A program made the translations under genes and the position numbers. 64,000 nucleotides of DNA from Streptomyces sp. NBC_00513 (GTDB lineage: Bacteria; Actinomycetota; Actinomycetes; Streptomycetales; Streptomycetaceae): contig NZ_CP107845.1 of the NCBI RefSeq assembly GCF_041431415.1, positions 4,030,001-4,094,000 of the forward strand. Direction: 5' to 3'. A model generated the notes under the pieces. That model did not search any database and was not told where the DNA came from. It saw only the letters and a program-made list of their open reading frames with translations. Positions 53,331 through 63,800 of this stretch are shown in pieces (positions within the stretch are counted from its first letter, which is position 1; each line of letters opens with the position of its first letter).

Positions 53331-56300
53331 ATGTTTCACGTGAAACCGATCGACCCGCGTCTGCTGCGGTACGCCCGCTCCACTCGTCTCTTCCTGGGCG
53401 CGGTGGTGGCCCTCGGGCTGGCCGGGGCGGGGCTGGTCGTCGGTCAGGCGATGCTCATCGCCGAGATCGTGGTCGGTGCCTTCGAGGAGGGGCTGGGCGG
53501 TGAGGCGCTCCGGACGCCACTGCTGCTGCTCGCGGCGGTGGCGCTGGGGCGCGGGCTGATCGCCTGGCTCACGGAGCTGGCCGCACACCGGGCCAGTGCC
53601 GCGGTCAAGTCCGAACTGCGGGGGCGACTGCTGGACCGGGCCGCCGATCTGGGGCCCGGATGGCTGAGCGGGCAACGCACGGGATCGCTGGTGGCGCTGG
53701 CCACCCGGGGCGTGGACGCCCTCGACGACTACTTCTCCCGCTACCTGCCCCAACTGGGGCTCGCGGTCGTCGTGCCGGTGGCGGTGCTCGCGCGGATCGT
53801 CACCGAGGACTGGGTGTCGGCGGCCATCATCGTCGTCACCCTGCCGCTGATCCCGCTGTTCATGATCCTCATCGGCATGGCCACCCAGTCCCGGATGGAC
53901 CGCCAGTGGCGGCTGCTCTCGCGGCTGTCGGGGCATTTCCTGGACGTGGTGGAGGGCCTTGCGACCCTGAAGGTCTTCGGCCGGGCCAAGGCCCAGGCCG
54001 AGTCGATCCGCAAGATCACCGACGACTACCGGCAGGCCACGATGCGGACGCTGCGCATCGCCTTCCTCTCCTCCTTCGCCCTGGAACTCCTCGCCACGCT
54101 GTCGGTGGCCCTGGTGGCCGTGACCATCGGCATGCGGCTCGTGCACGGGGACCTCGACCTGTACACCGGACTCGTCATCCTGATCCTGGCCCCGGAGGCC
54201 TATCTGCCGCTGCGCCAGGTGGGGGCGCAGTACCACGCGGCGGCCGAAGGCTTGGCCGCCGCCGAGGAGATCTTCGAGGTGCTGGAGACCCCGGTCGCGC
54301 GGGGTGGCGGTTCGGTCGTCCCGCCGGCGGGCACCCCGCTTCGCATCGCGCTGGACGGTGTGGCCGTCCGGTACGAGGGCCGGGGCGAGGACTCGCCCGG
54401 ACCGGTGTCGCTGGTCGTCGAACCGGGCGAGTGCGTGGCCCTCACCGGGCCGAGCGGCGCGGGCAAGTCCACGCTGTTGCAGGTACTGCTGGGATTCGTG
54501 GAGCCGACCGCCGGGCGGGTGTCCGTCGCGGGCGTGGCCCTGGCCGATCTGGCGCCCGAGCAGTGGCGTGAGCGGATCGCGTGGGTGCCGCAGCGGCCGC
54601 ACCTGTTCGCGGGGACGATCGCGGAGAACGTGCGACTGGCCAGGCCGGACGCGTCCGACGACGCCGTCGCCGAGGCCCTCGCGGACGCCGGGGCACGGGA
54701 GTTCGTGAGCGCGCTGCCCCGTGGCGCGGACACGGTACTCGGCGAGGGCGGGGTGGGGCTGTCCGCCGGCCAGCGTCAGCGCCTGGCACTGGCCCGGGCC
54801 TTCCTGGCGGACCGGCCGGTACTCCTGCTGGACGAGCCGACCGCCGCGTTGGACGGGGAGACCGAGGCCGCCGTCGTCGAGGCCGTACGGAAGCTCGCGG
54901 TCGGGCGGACCGTCCTGCTGGTGGTGCACCGGCCGGCGCTGCTGGCCGTCGCGGACCGTGTCGTGGTCGTGGGGGCGGGCCCGGCGGGCTCCTCCCCCGT
55001 GGCGGACACGCCCACGCCCGCAGGGATCCCGCGGGGAGCGGGACCGGTTCGGGACACGGAACCGGCCGATCCCGGCGAGTGGATCCTCGGCGTCGCGTCC
55101 GAGGGCGCCGCGAAGGAAGCGGGCACCGACGCGGGCGGGCGCGATCCGCTCCGGCGGGTGCGCGAGGTGGCCGCGGCCTGGCAGGGGAGGTTCCGGCTCG
55201 GGCTGCTGCTCGGCGCGCTGGCCGTCGGGTGCGGTGTCGGTCTGATGGCCGTCTCCGGATGGCTGATCTCTCGGGCCTCGGAGCAACCGCCGGTCCTCTA
55301 CTTGATGATGGCGGTCACGGCGACCCGTGCCTTCGGCATCGGGCGCGCCGTCTTCCGCTACGCCGAACGGCTGGTGTCGCACGACGCCGTCCTGCGGATG
55401 CTCGCCGATCTGCGGGTCTCGGTGTTCCGGCGGTTGGAGCGGATCGCCCCGGCCGGACTGCGCGAACAGCGGCGCGGGGATCTCCTGTCCCGGCTGGTGG
55501 CCGACGCGGACGCCCTGCAGGACTACTGGTTGCGCTGGCTCCTTCCCGTCGGCACGGCGGTACTCGTCGGCACCGGCTCGGTGGTCTTCACCGCCTGGCT
55601 GCTGCCGGAAGCCGGGGCCGCGCTCGCCGTCGGCCTGCTCGTGGCCGGTGTGGGGGTGCCCCTGGTCAGCGGCGCCATCGCCCGCCGCGCCGAACGCCGG
55701 CTGGCGCCCGCCCGAGGACGGCTCGCCACCCGGGTGGCCGACCTGCTGACCGGTACCGCCGAGTTGACCGTCGCCGGTGCGTTGGAGGGGCGGAAGGCCG
55801 CCGTGCGTGCGAGCGACCGGGGGCTGACCGACATCGCCTCGCGGGGCGCGGCCGCGACGGGGGTCGGCGGTGGACTGTCCGCCCTGGTGTGCGGTCTGAC
55901 CGTGGTGGTCGCCGCCCTCTTCGGCGCGAACGCCGTGGTCGACGGCCGGCTGTCCGGGGTGACGATGGCGGTGATCGTGCTGACTCCGTTGGCCGCCTTC
56001 GAGGCCGTCACCGGACTTCCGCTCGCGGTGCAGTACCGGCAGCGGGTGCGCCGCAGTGCCGAGCGGGTCTACGAGGTCATCGACGCGCCGGCTCCGGTCG
56101 CCGAACCGGACCGGCCGCACGTGATGCCCGTCTCGCCCTTCCCCCTGCGGGTGACGGGGCTCACCGCCCGGCACCCCGGCCAGGAGCGGGACGCGCTGGA
56201 GGGACTCGACCTGACGTTGGAGGCCGGCCGCCGTGTCGCGGTCGTCGGGCCGTCGGGCTCGGGCAAGACCACGCTGGCACAGGTCCTGCTGCGATTCCTG

Positions 56301-56918
56301 GACCAGAGCCAGGGCTCGTACACCCTGGGCGGGGTCGACACGCGCTCGCTCGCCGGCGACGACGTGCGGCGGATCGTGGGCCTGTGTGCCCAGGACGCGC
56401 ACATCTTCGACAGCTCGGTACGGGAGAACCTGCGCCTGGCCCGCACCGACGCGACCGAGGCGCAGCTGAGGCAGGCGCTCGCCGCGGCGCGACTGCTGGA
56501 ATGGGCCGACGGGCTTCCCGACGGTCTGGACACCCTCGTCGGCGAACACGGGGAGCGGATCTCCGGCGGTCAGCGCCAACGGCTGGCCCTGGCCCGGGCG
56601 CTGCTCGCGGACTTCCCCGTCCTGGTCCTGGACGAGCCGGCCGAGCACCTCGACCTCGCGACGGCGGACGCGCTGACCGCGGACCTGTTGGCGGCCACCG
56701 AGGGCCGGACCACGGTGCTGATCACACACCGCTTGGCCGGCCTGGAGGCGGTGGACGAGGTGATCGTCCTGGATCGGGGCGCGGTCGTACAGCGTGGCGG
56801 GTACGAGGAGCTGGCCGTCATCGAGGGGCCACTGCGGCGGCTCCTGGAGCGGGAACGGGAGGCGGACGCACTGCCGGCCGGGAACAGCAGGCCGACTTTC
56901 CCCAATAAAGTGGACTAA
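53331..56918 (+). CDS. cydDC: fused CydD-CydC ABC transporter
   Basis: 1195 residues: two full half-transporters in one chain, required for bd oxidase assembly (thiol/haem homeostasis in the periplasm of E. coli). First half: membrane domain about 15-310, Walker A GPSGAGKST near 372-380, signature LSAGQRQRLALARA. Second half: membrane domain about 610-880, Walker A GPSGSGKTT near 973-981, signature ISGGQRQRLALARA. ATG 53331 lies within a parS site, which encodes MFHVKP. No ribosome-binding site other than GAGGGG just upstream. Confidence 0.95.
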   Translation: MFHVKPIDPRLLRYARSTRLFLGAVVALGLAGAGLVVGQAMLIAEIVVGAFEEGLGGEALRTPLLLLAAVALGRGLIAWLTELAAHRASAAVKSELRGRLLDRAADLGPGWLSGQRTGSLVALATRGVDALDDYFSRYLPQLGLAVVVPVAVLARIVTEDWVSAAIIVVTLPLIPLFMILIGMATQSRMDRQWRLLSRLSGHFLDVVEGLATLKVFGRAKAQAESIRKITDDYRQATMRTLRIAFLSSFALELLATLSVALVAVTIGMRLVHGDLDLYTGLVILILAPEAYLPLRQVGAQYHAAAEGLAAAEEIFEVLETPVARGGGSVVPPAGTPLRIALDGVAVRYEGRGEDSPGPVSLVVEPGECVALTGPSGAGKSTLLQVLLGFVEPTAGRVSVAGVALADLAPEQWRERIAWVPQRPHLFAGTIAENVRLARPDASDDAVAEALADAGAREFVSALPRGADTVLGEGGVGLSAGQRQRLALARAFLADRPVLLLDEPTAALDGETEAAVVEAVRKLAVGRTVLLVVHRPALLAVADRVVVVGAGPAGSSPVADTPTPAGIPRGAGPVRDTEPADPGEWILGVASEGAAKEAGTDAGGRDPLRRVREVAAAWQGRFRLGLLLGALAVGCGVGLMAVSGWLISRASEQPPVLYLMMAVTATRAFGIGRAVFRYAERLVSHDAVLRMLADLRVSVFRRLERIAPAGLREQRRGDLLSRLVADADALQDYWLRWLLPVGTAVLVGTGSVVFTAWLLPEAGAALAVGLLVAGVGVPLVSGAIARRAERRLAPARGRLATRVADLLTGTAELTVAGALEGRKAAVRASDRGLTDIASRGAAATGVGGGLSALVCGLTVVVAALFGANAVVDGRLSGVTMAVIVLTPLAAFEAVTGLPLAVQYRQRVRRSAERVYEVIDAPAPVAEPDRPHVMPVSPFPLRVTGLTARHPGQERDALEGLDLTLEAGRRVAVVGPSGSGKTTLAQVLLRFLDQSQGSYTLGGVDTRSLAGDDVRRIVGLCAQDAHIFDSSVRENLRLARTDATEAQLRQALAAARLLEWADGLPDGLDTLVGEHGERISGGQRQRLALARALLADFPVLVLDEPAEHLDLATADALTADLLAATEGRTTVLITHRLAGLEAVDEVIVLDRGAVVQRGGYEELAVIEGPLRRLLEREREADALPAGNSRPTFPNKVD
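53333..53346. other. parS
   Basis: Perfect site that begins at the G of the cydDC start codon. Confidence 0.95.
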
Positions 56919-56932
56919 CTAGGCTCAAGGGC

Positions 56933-58669
56933 ATGTCAGTGCAGGAGTCTCAGGAACCACCGGAACCATCACGGAGAACACCCGACCCGCTGGAGGCCGC
57001 CACCCAGGCCACCAGGAGTCTGCAGGGCCTCTCCACCGAGCTCACCGCCCGGGTGCCGCAACTGCTGGAGGCCATGCGCTCGGTCGGTACGGGCCTTGAA
57101 CTGCACTCCACCCTCGACCGCATCTGCGAGACGGCCGCCGAGCTGGCGGACGCCCGCTACGCGGCGATCGGCGTCGTCGACACCGAGGGCCGCGGGCTCT
57201 CGGACTTCGTCACCTTCGGCATCAACACCGAGACGGCACGGAAGATCGGCCATCGTCCGGACGGGAAGCGGGGCCTGCTCGGCGCACTCATCTCCCACCC
57301 GGACACCGTGCGGCTCGCCGACCTCACGAAGGATCCCCGGTCGTCGGGCTTCCCGGCCCATCACCCGCCCATGAAGACCTTCCTCGGCGTCCCGATCCGG
57401 GTGCAAGGCGAGATCTTCGGCAATCTGTACCTCGCCGAGAAGAACGGCGGCGGCGAGTTCAACGACTACGACGTGCACATGGTCCGCGTGCTGGCCACCG
57501 AGGCGGGCATCGCCATCGGCAACGCCCGGTTGTACGAGGCCGCCACCCAGCGCGAGCGGTGGATCGACGGCTCGGTGGCCGTCACCACGGCCCTGTTGTC
57601 CGGCGGGGACGCGGACGACGCCCTCGCGGTGGTGGCCGAGCAGGCCCGCCGGTTGGCCGACTCCGCGGCCGGGATCGTGCTGCTGCCGGCCGAGGACGGC
57701 GGGATGGAGATCGTCGCCGTGTCCGCCGAGAACCCGGCGACCTCGCTCGGAGTGGTCATCCCCGCCGAGAGCCCGGTGGTGGACAAGCTACTGCGGGGCG
57801 AGCCCGTCTTCGTGGACGACGCCTCCTCCGACCCCCGCATGATCGGCAAGCTGACCAGCCAGTACGGGCCCTGCATGATGCTGCCGCTCCACAGCGGCGG
57901 ACGGGTGCTCGGAGCCCTGGTCACCCCGCGGGCGCGCGGCAAGCGGCCCTTCACCGAGTCCGAGCGGACCCTGGCGACCCAGTTCGCCTCGCAGGCCGCC
58001 CTCGCGCTGATGATGGCCGAGGCCCAGCGCGACCGGGAGCGGCTCGCGGTGTTCGAGGATCGCGACCGCATCGCCCGTGATCTGCACGACCTGGTGATCC
58101 AGCGGCTGTTCGCCACCGGAATGATGTTGGAGGGCGCGCAGCGCCGGTCCCTCGTCCCGGAGGTCAGCGACGGGGTCGGGAAGGCCGTGGACGAACTGGA
58201 CGTCACGATCCAGGAGATCCGCACCGCGATCTTCGCCCTCCAGCAGGGACCGGCGGAGGCCCCTTCGGGATTGCGCACCCGGGTGCTGCGAGAGATCAAC
58301 ATGGCCGCCGTCCCCCTCGGCTTCAAGCCCGCGCACCGATTCCTCGGCCCGATCGACGCGGTCGTGGGTGAGCTGGTCGGCAAGAACCTGATCGCGGCGC
58401 TCCGCGAGGCACTGTCGAACGCGTTCCGGCACTCCGAGGCGTCCCGGATCGAAGTGGTCCTGGACTCCACCATCCACCTTGCCGACGGCCGGCCCGGCGT
58501 CCGGTTGGAGGTGGCGGACGACGGGGTGGGCATCGCCGAGGGCGGCCGCCGCAGCGGGCTGAGGAACCTGCGCCGTCGAGCCGAGTCGCTGGGCGGGTCG
58601 AGCTCGTACGGCCCGGGAATCGGCGAGGACGGCGGCGGGACCACCCTGGTCTGGGAGGCCCCGCTCTGA
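56933..58669 (+). CDS. GAF-domain sensor histidine kinase (DevS/DosT-like)
   Basis: 578 residues. GAF-A at about 50-200, with GFPAHHPPMKTFLGVP placing His143/His144 where mycobacterial DevS/DosT carry their haem ligand. GAF-B at about 220-365. HisKA_3 phospho-acceptor His385 in RDLHDLVIQRLFATGM. HATPase with NAFRHSEAS and DDGVGIAEGG. Starts 14 bp after cydDC, so it belongs to the Rex-controlled operon. No response regulator gene adjoins. Oxygen or redox sensing is inferred from the GAF-A match and the operon. Confidence 0.9.
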   Translation: MSVQESQEPPEPSRRTPDPLEAATQATRSLQGLSTELTARVPQLLEAMRSVGTGLELHSTLDRICETAAELADARYAAIGVVDTEGRGLSDFVTFGINTETARKIGHRPDGKRGLLGALISHPDTVRLADLTKDPRSSGFPAHHPPMKTFLGVPIRVQGEIFGNLYLAEKNGGGEFNDYDVHMVRVLATEAGIAIGNARLYEAATQRERWIDGSVAVTTALLSGGDADDALAVVAEQARRLADSAAGIVLLPAEDGGMEIVAVSAENPATSLGVVIPAESPVVDKLLRGEPVFVDDASSDPRMIGKLTSQYGPCMMLPLHSGGRVLGALVTPRARGKRPFTESERTLATQFASQAALALMMAEAQRDRERLAVFEDRDRIARDLHDLVIQRLFATGMMLEGAQRRSLVPEVSDGVGKAVDELDVTIQEIRTAIFALQQGPAEAPSGLRTRVLREINMAAVPLGFKPAHRFLGPIDAVVGELVGKNLIAALREALSNAFRHSEASRIEVVLDSTIHLADGRPGVRLEVADDGVGIAEGGRRSGLRNLRRRAESLGGSSSYGPGIGEDGGGTTLVWEAPL

Positions 58670-58748
58670 GTGCCCGACGCCGGTCCCGCCGTCCCGCTGT
58701 CAGCGCCGGCCCGGCTGCTCCCCGGCCCGGCCGCTTCCGGTTCGGCTC

Positions 58749-59624
58749 CTAGCCGGTGTGTTCGGTCAGGATGCGCTCGATGACGAGGGCGACCCCGTCT
58801 TCGTTGTTGGCGACCGTGCGGCCGGACGCGGCCGCGATCACGTCGGGATGGGCGTTGCCCATGGCGTACGAGGTACCCGCCCAGCTGAGCATTTCCACGT
58901 CGTTCGGCATGTCCCCGAAGGCGACCACCTCGGCGGGGGAAATGCCGCGCTCGGCACAACACAGCGCCAGGGTGCTGGCCTTGGAGACTCCGAGTCCGCT
59001 GATCTCCAGCAGGGCGGTCGGGCTGGAGCGGGTGATCGACGCGTACCCGCCGGCGACGGAACGGGCCAGGAGCAGGAACTCGTCAGGTGCCAGTTCGGCA
59101 TGGTGCGCGAGCAGCTTCAGCACGGGTTCCGCGCTGTCGTCGAACTCCTCGTGCAGCAGCTTCTCGGCGGTGGCCACCGTCGCACCCGGGTCCTGGAAGA
59201 ACGGCGGGTAAGCCGGCTCGTAATTGATCCCGGTGGTGCGTTCCACGGCGAAGGTCGTACCGGGAGCGGCGGCCCGCAGGGCGTCCACGACCGTGAGCGC
59301 GGTGGCCCGAGGGAGCCCCCGGACCTGTACGAACTCGGGGCCGGCGTGGAGGTCGACCACGGCCGCGCCGTTCGCGCAGATCGCCAGACCATGGCCGTGG
59401 ACATGGTCGCTGACCACGCCCATCCAGCGGGCCGGGCGTCCGGTCACGAAGAAGACCTCGATCCCGGCCTCCTCGGCGGCGGCGAGTGCGGCGACGGTGC
59501 GGGGCGAGACGGTCTTGTCGTCGCGCAGCAGGGTGCCGTCGAGGTCGGTGGCGATGAGCCGGGGAGAGGGGGTTGGCCCGTCCGGGCGCTGGGGAGCCGA
59601 GGTCACGGTTCCATCTTCGCCCAT
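58749..59624 (-). CDS. HAD hydrolase, Cof/IIB type
   Basis: 291 residues. Motif I IATDLDGTLLRDD, motif II VTGRPARW, then a C2 cap domain, Lys in GVSKASTLALCC, and GDMPNDVEML. Typical sugar-phosphate or nucleotide phosphatase of the Cof family; substrate unknown. ATG 59624 was chosen; GTG 59606 (with GGAACC before it) is as likely. Converges on the sensor kinase with an 79-bp gap. Confidence 0.88.
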   Translation of the reverse strand: MGEDGTVTSAPQRPDGPTPSPRLIATDLDGTLLRDDKTVSPRTVAALAAAEEAGIEVFFVTGRPARWMGVVSDHVHGHGLAICANGAAVVDLHAGPEFVQVRGLPRATALTVVDALRAAAPGTTFAVERTTGINYEPAYPPFFQDPGATVATAEKLLHEEFDDSAEPVLKLLAHHAELAPDEFLLLARSVAGGYASITRSSPTALLEISGLGVSKASTLALCCAERGISPAEVVAFGDMPNDVEMLSWAGTSYAMGNAHPDVIAAASGRTVANNEDGVALVIERILTEHTG

Positions 59625-59727
59625 GGGCCCATGGCGCTGGACCAAGATCGGCCGGCCTGCCGCGTGGGATTCGCTGCTTCCCGCTGCTTCCCGCTGCTTC
59701 GCGGTGCCGCCGCGGGTCCCGGGCGAT

Positions 59728-59741
59728 GTTTCACGTGAAAC
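59728..59741. other. parS
   Basis: Perfect site in the divergent gap between the Cof-type HAD gene and the LLM oxidoreductase gene. Confidence 0.95.
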
Positions 59742-59771
59742 CGAGCCCGGTCGGAGGCGGAGACCGCGAAT

Positions 59772-59785
59772 GTTTCACGTGAAAC
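59772..59785. other. parS
   Basis: Perfect site 44 bp from the previous one, flanked by CGCG on both sides. Confidence 0.95.
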
Positions 59786-59813
59786 ACGCGGGCACCGCCT
59801 TACGCTCGCCTGT

Positions 59814-60716
59814 ATGAGTCTGCGTCTGAGCACTGTGATTCTCCCCGTCCGACCGTGGCACGAAGGAGGCCGCGACCAGTGGTCGAGGGCCGAAGAGCTC
59901 GGGTTCCACACCGCGTACACCTACGACCACCTCACCTGGCGGACCTTCCGTGACGGCCCCTGGTACGGCGCGATTCCCACCCTGACCGCGGCGGCCTGCG
60001 CCACCGAGCGGATCCGATTGGGCACGCTCGTCACCTCGCCGAACTTCCGACACCCGGTGACCCTGGCCAAGGACCTGATGTCCCTGGACGACATCTCCGG
60101 CGGGCGCGTCACCCTTGGTATCGGGGCGGGCGGCAACGGCTTCGACGCGACCGCGCTGGGTCAGGAACCGTGGACCCCGCGCGAGAGGGCCGACCGCTTC
60201 GCCGAGTTCGTGCCGCTCCTGGACCGGCTGCTGACCGAGGACGCGGTGACCGAGGACGGCGCCTTCTACTCCGCCGTGGAGGCCCGCAACATTCCCGGAT
60301 GCGTTCAGCGGCCGCGGTTGCCGTTCGCGGTCGCGGCGACCGGGCCCCGCGGCATGAAGGTCGTGGCGCGACACGGCCAGGCCTGGGTGACGGCGGGTGA
60401 TCCGAAGGTCTTCGAGGGGACTCCCGAGCAGTCGTTGGAGGCCCTGCGCGGGCAGCTCGGCAAGCTGGAGAAGGCCTGTGTGGAGATCGAGCGCGACTTC
60501 GGGGCGATGGAGAAGGTCCTGCTGACGGGCTTCACCCCGGAGCGCGGCACGCTGCTGGGATCCGTGGACGCGTTCGTCGACTTCGCCGGCCGCCATCAGG
60601 AGCTCGGTTTCACGGAACTGGTCGTCCACGCACCGATTCCGAACTCCGACTTCGCCGCCGACGAGGCCGTGTTCGAGCGCATCGCCACCGAGGCCCTGGC
60701 CCAGCTCGAAGGCTGA
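59814..60716 (+). CDS. LLM-class F420/flavin-dependent oxidoreductase
   Basis: 300 residues, luciferase-like barrel: LSTVILPVRPWHEGGRDQWS, AEELGFHTAYTYDHLTWRTF, RIRLGTLVTSPNFRHPVTLAKD, GRVTLGIGAGG. Probably uses F420 or FMN on a small organic substrate. ATG 59814 lies 29 bp after a parS site. A terminator follows. Confidence 0.9.
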   Translation: MSLRLSTVILPVRPWHEGGRDQWSRAEELGFHTAYTYDHLTWRTFRDGPWYGAIPTLTAAACATERIRLGTLVTSPNFRHPVTLAKDLMSLDDISGGRVTLGIGAGGNGFDATALGQEPWTPRERADRFAEFVPLLDRLLTEDAVTEDGAFYSAVEARNIPGCVQRPRLPFAVAATGPRGMKVVARHGQAWVTAGDPKVFEGTPEQSLEALRGQLGKLEKACVEIERDFGAMEKVLLTGFTPERGTLLGSVDAFVDFAGRHQELGFTELVVHAPIPNSDFAADEAVFERIATEALAQLEG

Positions 60717-60749
60717 GGCCCTGCCGGCCCGGACACGAGAGCCGTCCCC

Positions 60750-60787
60750 GTCCCCGTCCCGCCGCGATGAAGCGACGGGACGGGGAC
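60750..60787 (+). terminator. terminator between LLM oxidoreductase and the convergent large gene
   Basis: 12-bp perfect stem (60750-60761 with 60776-60787) and a 14-nt loop, 34 bp after the stop. Confidence 0.8.
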
Positions 60788-60828
60788 CCGCAGGGTGTCG
60801 GGCCCTCAGGCCCTCAGGGCATCGGTCT

Positions 60829-63800
60829 TCAGGCCCTCAGGCGGGCGATGATCCGTTCCGCGTTCGGCAGCATCCATTCCTGTGTGACGCCTTCGGGCAG
60901 CGCCCGGAGTTCCTCCATCAGCGCCGTGATCCGCTCGACGCCCGCTTCCGGGCGGCCCAGCTCCTGTTCGGTCCAAGCGGCGTTGTTCATGCACTGGAAG
61001 CGGTCCTCCAGGTGGTCGTGACCGAGCTCCGCGTAGACGACCGCGGCACGGTCCCACAGACGGATCTCCTCCAGTCGCAGCGCCGTGAGCTCCGCCTCGC
61101 CGAGCGCGGTGACCGCTGAGGCAGCGCTCTCCGCCCCGCCCTCGTCGTCGTTCTCCTCGTCGGCCCCTTCCATCGCCCGGACCTGACGGTCCAGGACCTG
61201 CGCCGACTGGTGCCAGGTCTGCGCGAGTTCGGCCCGGAGCTCAGGGTCCTGCGGATCGGCGGCCGAAGCCGCCTCCAGCACCCCGGCCGCCTCGTCCATC
61301 AGGGCCCTGGCCGCGGCCACCGTATCCGCGGTGACCTCCTCGCGCAGCGCCAACCAGGCCGACGAACGCAGGATCCGCGCCTCCGCGACCGGCGCGCCGC
61401 CCGCGCGCCGATACAGCTCCAGAGCCCGTTCGTACGCGGCCACCGCCTCTCGCACCAGCTCCGTTCCGGCGAGCTGGTCGGCCGCAGCCTGCGCGAAGCC
61501 CGCCTGGGGACGCGGGTCCTCCCAGTCCTTGGTGAGCTCCGCGGCGTGCAGGTACTGCTCCGCCGAGGCCGGCAGGTCCCGTACCTCGCGCAGGAGATCC
61601 CCGAGGAACTCCCGTACGAAGACGGCCTGCTGCTCACCGTGCTCCAACAGATCCGGCAGCGTCGACTGCACCACTTCCGCGGCGTCGGCGTACCGCTCGG
61701 TCCGCGCGTACGCCCGTGCCAGCAGCAGCCGCGCCTGCGCGCCCCCGTCCGCGCTCAGACCCGCCTGGTCGAACCAGTGCGCCGCCGTCAGCGCGTGTTC
61801 GGCGGCCTCCTCGGCTCCGTCGCGTCGACGCAGCAGGGTGTCGGCCAAGGTGAGCCGTACGACGCCCTGCTCCTCGGGATCGGTCAGCTCGGCGGCGTGT
61901 TCGAGCCCGGACCGGGCAGCTTCCTCCGCCTCCTCGGGCCTGCCCAACGAGAGCAGTACGCCGGCCCGCAGCACCAGGGCGTCCACCGCCTGCCAGGGGC
62001 AGCCCGCCGCGACGGCCCGGTCGGCGGACGCGGCCAGCGACGACAGGGCCCGCTCCGGGTCGCCCTGCGCGAGGATCACCCGGCCCAGCATCTCTTCGGC
62101 CTCCGCCGCCACGTCGGGCAATGACTGCGCGTACGAGGTGATGAAGGAGTCGAGTTCGGCGGCCAGTTCGGCGTGGCCATGGTCCTGCTCGTGGTCGTGC
62201 CCAGCGTCGTGCCCGGACTCGTCGTGCTCGTGGGCGGCCTCGATCGACCGCAGGTACGGCTCCAGACGGATCGTGGTCAGCTCGGCGCGCGCGATGCGGC
62301 GGGCCCGTGCCGGGTCGGCCGGATCCAGCGCCTCGGCGGCGCTGAAGGCCGTCGCGAGCAGCCTCCGCGTCTCCGTCGGATCCGCCCCGGCCTGTGCGGC
62401 GACGCCCGCCAGGCGCAGCTCCGCCAGCGCGGCTCGCTCCGCCTGCCCCAGGGCCCGGTAACGGTCCCGGGCGGCTGCCAGCAGTTCCGCCGCCTCGGGG
62501 GCTCCGGCACGGGCCGCGGACACGGCCCGATGGTCCGCCAGGTCCGCAACGAGCAGCGGATCCACCTCCGATTCGGGGAGAGCCGCCACGCGTACGGCGA
62601 GGTCGGACCAGAGTGCATCCGCCCCCGGGTGTCCCTGATCGCGGGCATGCCGGGCCCGTTCCGCCGATGCGTCGACGTCGGCCCGTGCCGAGGCGTCCGA
62701 GGGCTCCGGGGCGGCCGGGTTGGCCGGGACGGGCGTCCGGGTCGGGACGGGTGTCGGGACCGCGGTCGGTGCGGCTTGCGGCAGCGCCGAACTGCGCACT
62801 CCGAGGGGCAGTACGTCGACCAGTGGGGCCCGACCGAGCCGGGCGAGGAACCGGTCGGACACGCGGCTGTTGCCGTTGCGCGCGTCGAACCGGCGCGCGA
62901 TGTCCAGGCAGCCGGCGCGCAGCACCGCGTACAGCTCGTCGACGGAGTGGGCGGAACCCTCGCAGGGGACGGACGCCCCGGCGCCGTGGCCGAGCGTGGT
63001 GAGCCGCTCCAACAGAACGAGCACACCGCCGTGGAAGTCCAGTTGGGCCTTGACGTCGGTGAGCGGCTTGAGGTGCGTGTCGTGGTCGAAGAGGATCTCC
63101 AGTCCGCGTGCCTCGTTGCCGGTGAGGGCGCAGAACTCGATGTGTTGGCCGATCGAGCGCAGCAGGCTCTCGTTGCCGCGCGCCAGGCGGTAGCCGCGCA
63201 GGTGATGGGCGCGGGCCTCGTCGAAGCGGCCTTGGCGGAGCAGCGGCAGCAAGGATCGGGCGAGTACCCGGTGCGGTTCCTCCTGGCAGGTCTGCTTGCC
63301 CGCGAGCACCGGCTCCCAGATCTCGATCGCCTTGGCGTCGTCGCCCTTCGTGGCCCAGAACGCGCCCTGACTGTTGGTCTCGCAGGCGTGGCAGTCGCTC
63401 ATCTCGTCGCGCTCGGCGGCCTGCCAGGCGGCGACCGCGCGCTCCGCGCGCTCGTCGTCGCCGATGGCGTCCGCCAGGTAGTACTCGGACTGGCGCACCG
63501 CGCGCTCGCTGTATCCGGCGAGGCGGTAGCGACGCTCCATGTCCTCCAGATAGCCGGCGGCGGAAGCCAGCGGGATCTCGGGCGAGTTGATGATCTGGCC
63601 GGAGACCCATTTGAAGCGCCAGAAGAGGGAGTGGGCCTCGCCCCGGTCGAAGGTGCCGGGATCGCGGTCGTACTCCTGGAGCAGCCGGGCGAAGGGGACC
63701 ATCATGCGGGTGCGTTCCGAGCTGTACTCGTACGCGTCGACCAGGGTCACCAGCGCGTTCCGGAACAGGGCCCGGTCGCCGCAGACCTCGGCCGCCGCGG

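Noticed and set aside
51777-56729. 1650-codon open frame on the minus strand
   Set aside because: Lies antisense to cydA, cydB and cydDC, with composition typical of the complementary frame of GC-rich genes; no domain is recognisable.
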